From an uncultured Subdoligranulum sp. (GTDB lineage Bacteria; Bacillota_A; Clostridia; Oscillospirales; Ruminococcaceae): a stretch of DNA of 5,424 bases. Positions 4,972-5,424 of the stretch are shown here, piece after piece (position 1 is the first letter of the stretch; every line of letters begins with the position of its first letter). The notes under the pieces are model-generated. The model saw nothing but the letters and a program-made list of their open reading frames with translations, was not told the DNA's origin and made no database searches. The position numbers and the translations under genes are program-made. Location: NCBI RefSeq assembly GCF_937890665.1, contig NZ_CALADU010000031.1, forward strand, positions 1-5,424, written 5' to 3'.

Positions 4972-5424
4972 ATGTGTGGAATTGCGGGATTTGTCACCGC
5001 CGGCAGCATGGCGGATGGCGGCGTGCTGCAGCAGATGCTGGCGCGCATCGCCCATCGTGGACCGGATGGTCAGGGCGTCTTTGTGGAAGGCCGGGCGGCG
5101 CTGGGACACCGGCGGCTAGCCATCATCGATCTGGACGGCGGGCCCCAGCCGATGTTCAACGAGGACGGCCATCTGGTGGTGGTCTTCAACGGGGAGATCT
5201 ACAACTATTCGGCACTGACCAAGGAATTGACCGCCGCCGGACACACCTTTGCCACCCATTCCGACACCGAGGTACTGCTTCACGGCTGGGAGGAATGGGG
5301 GCGGGGTCTGCTGCCCCGGCTGCGGGGGATGTTCGCCTTCGCCCTATGGGACCGCACCGCCGGCACGTTGTTCTGCGCCCGGGACCCCTTCGGCATCAAG
5401 CCGCTCTACTACTATCCCATGGCC
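4972..5424 (+). CDS. asnB: Asparagine synthase paralogue, N-terminal part (cut by window end)
   Basis: 151 codons are visible and the frame is still open at the last base. They cover most of the class II glutamine amidotransferase domain: nucleophile Cys2 in MCGIAGF, AHRGPDG (27-33), Arg48, NGE (73-75), Asp98 and ARDPFGIKPLYYY (136-148). All residues for glutamine hydrolysis are present; the ATP-binding synthetase half lies beyond the window. An in-frame ATG at 4951 would add seven residues and bury the catalytic Cys, so the ATG at 4972 is preferred; GAGGG (4960-4964) lies 7 nt before it. Over the overlap it is roughly three-quarters identical by eye to the minus-strand asparagine synthase here, with exact DNA matches, so it is a fairly recent duplicate or is being homogenised. 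It keeps the Pro of ARDPFGIKPLYY that the other copy has lost. Confidence 0.92.
   Translation, partial: MCGIAGFVTAGSMADGGVLQQMLARIAHRGPDGQGVFVEGRAALGHRRLAIIDLDGGPQPMFNEDGHLVVVFNGEIYNYSALTKELTAAGHTFATHSDTEVLLHGWEEWGRGLLPRLRGMFAFALWDRTAGTLFCARDPFGIKPLYYYPMA
4972..5424 (+). repeat. Right arm of the inverted asnB duplication (continues past the window)
   Basis: Counterpart of the segment at 1852-2301 in opposite orientation. Exact shared blocks are 5145-5169 and 5245-5273. The identity includes synonymous positions, so it is more than conservation of active-site residues. Confidence 0.8.

Overview
The window is about 60% G+C and compactly coded. The cell-wall and regulator proteins resemble those of Clostridia (Firmicutes), and the high G+C points to an Oscillospiraceae-like gut anaerobe (Faecalibacterium / Gemmiger / Subdoligranulum type). 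This placement is inferred from protein style and composition; no taxonomic marker is present.

Left end, minus strand (1-423): a three-tRNA cluster transcribed right to left, tRNA-Arg(UCU), tRNA-His(GUG), tRNA-Gln(UUG). A consensus sigma-70 type promoter (TTGACT, 17 bp, TATAAT) precedes it and an intrinsic terminator follows it. A second well-formed terminator lies between tRNA-His and tRNA-Gln. The Gln and His genes encode their 3' CCA; the Arg gene does not.

Middle, minus strand (454-4826): three genes in one direction. First is an Xre-type HTH protein with one membrane span, a coiled coil and a beta-rich outer domain. Next, 73 bp on, is an ATP-grasp carboxylate-amine ligase resembling D-aspartate ligases. 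Then, 19 bp on, is a full-length glutamine-hydrolysing asparagine synthase (AsnB type).

Right end, plus strand (4972-5424): the first 151 codons of a second asparagine synthase, divergent from the regulator and cut by the window edge. Over the overlap it is roughly three-quarters identical to the first one, with exact DNA matches of 29 and 25 bp, so the two copies form a large inverted repeat around the ligase and regulator genes. The 145-bp divergent spacer holds candidate promoters for both directions and several dyads.

Working model (inference): the ATP-grasp enzyme joins an acidic amino acid to an acceptor, perhaps D-Asp on a peptidoglycan precursor. One or both AsnB paralogues then amidate a carboxylate with glutamine nitrogen, as AsnB/AsnH/LtsA enzymes do in other Gram-positive bacteria. 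The membrane-tethered HTH protein could sense envelope state and control both sides. Free asparagine synthesis remains the alternative for either AsnB.
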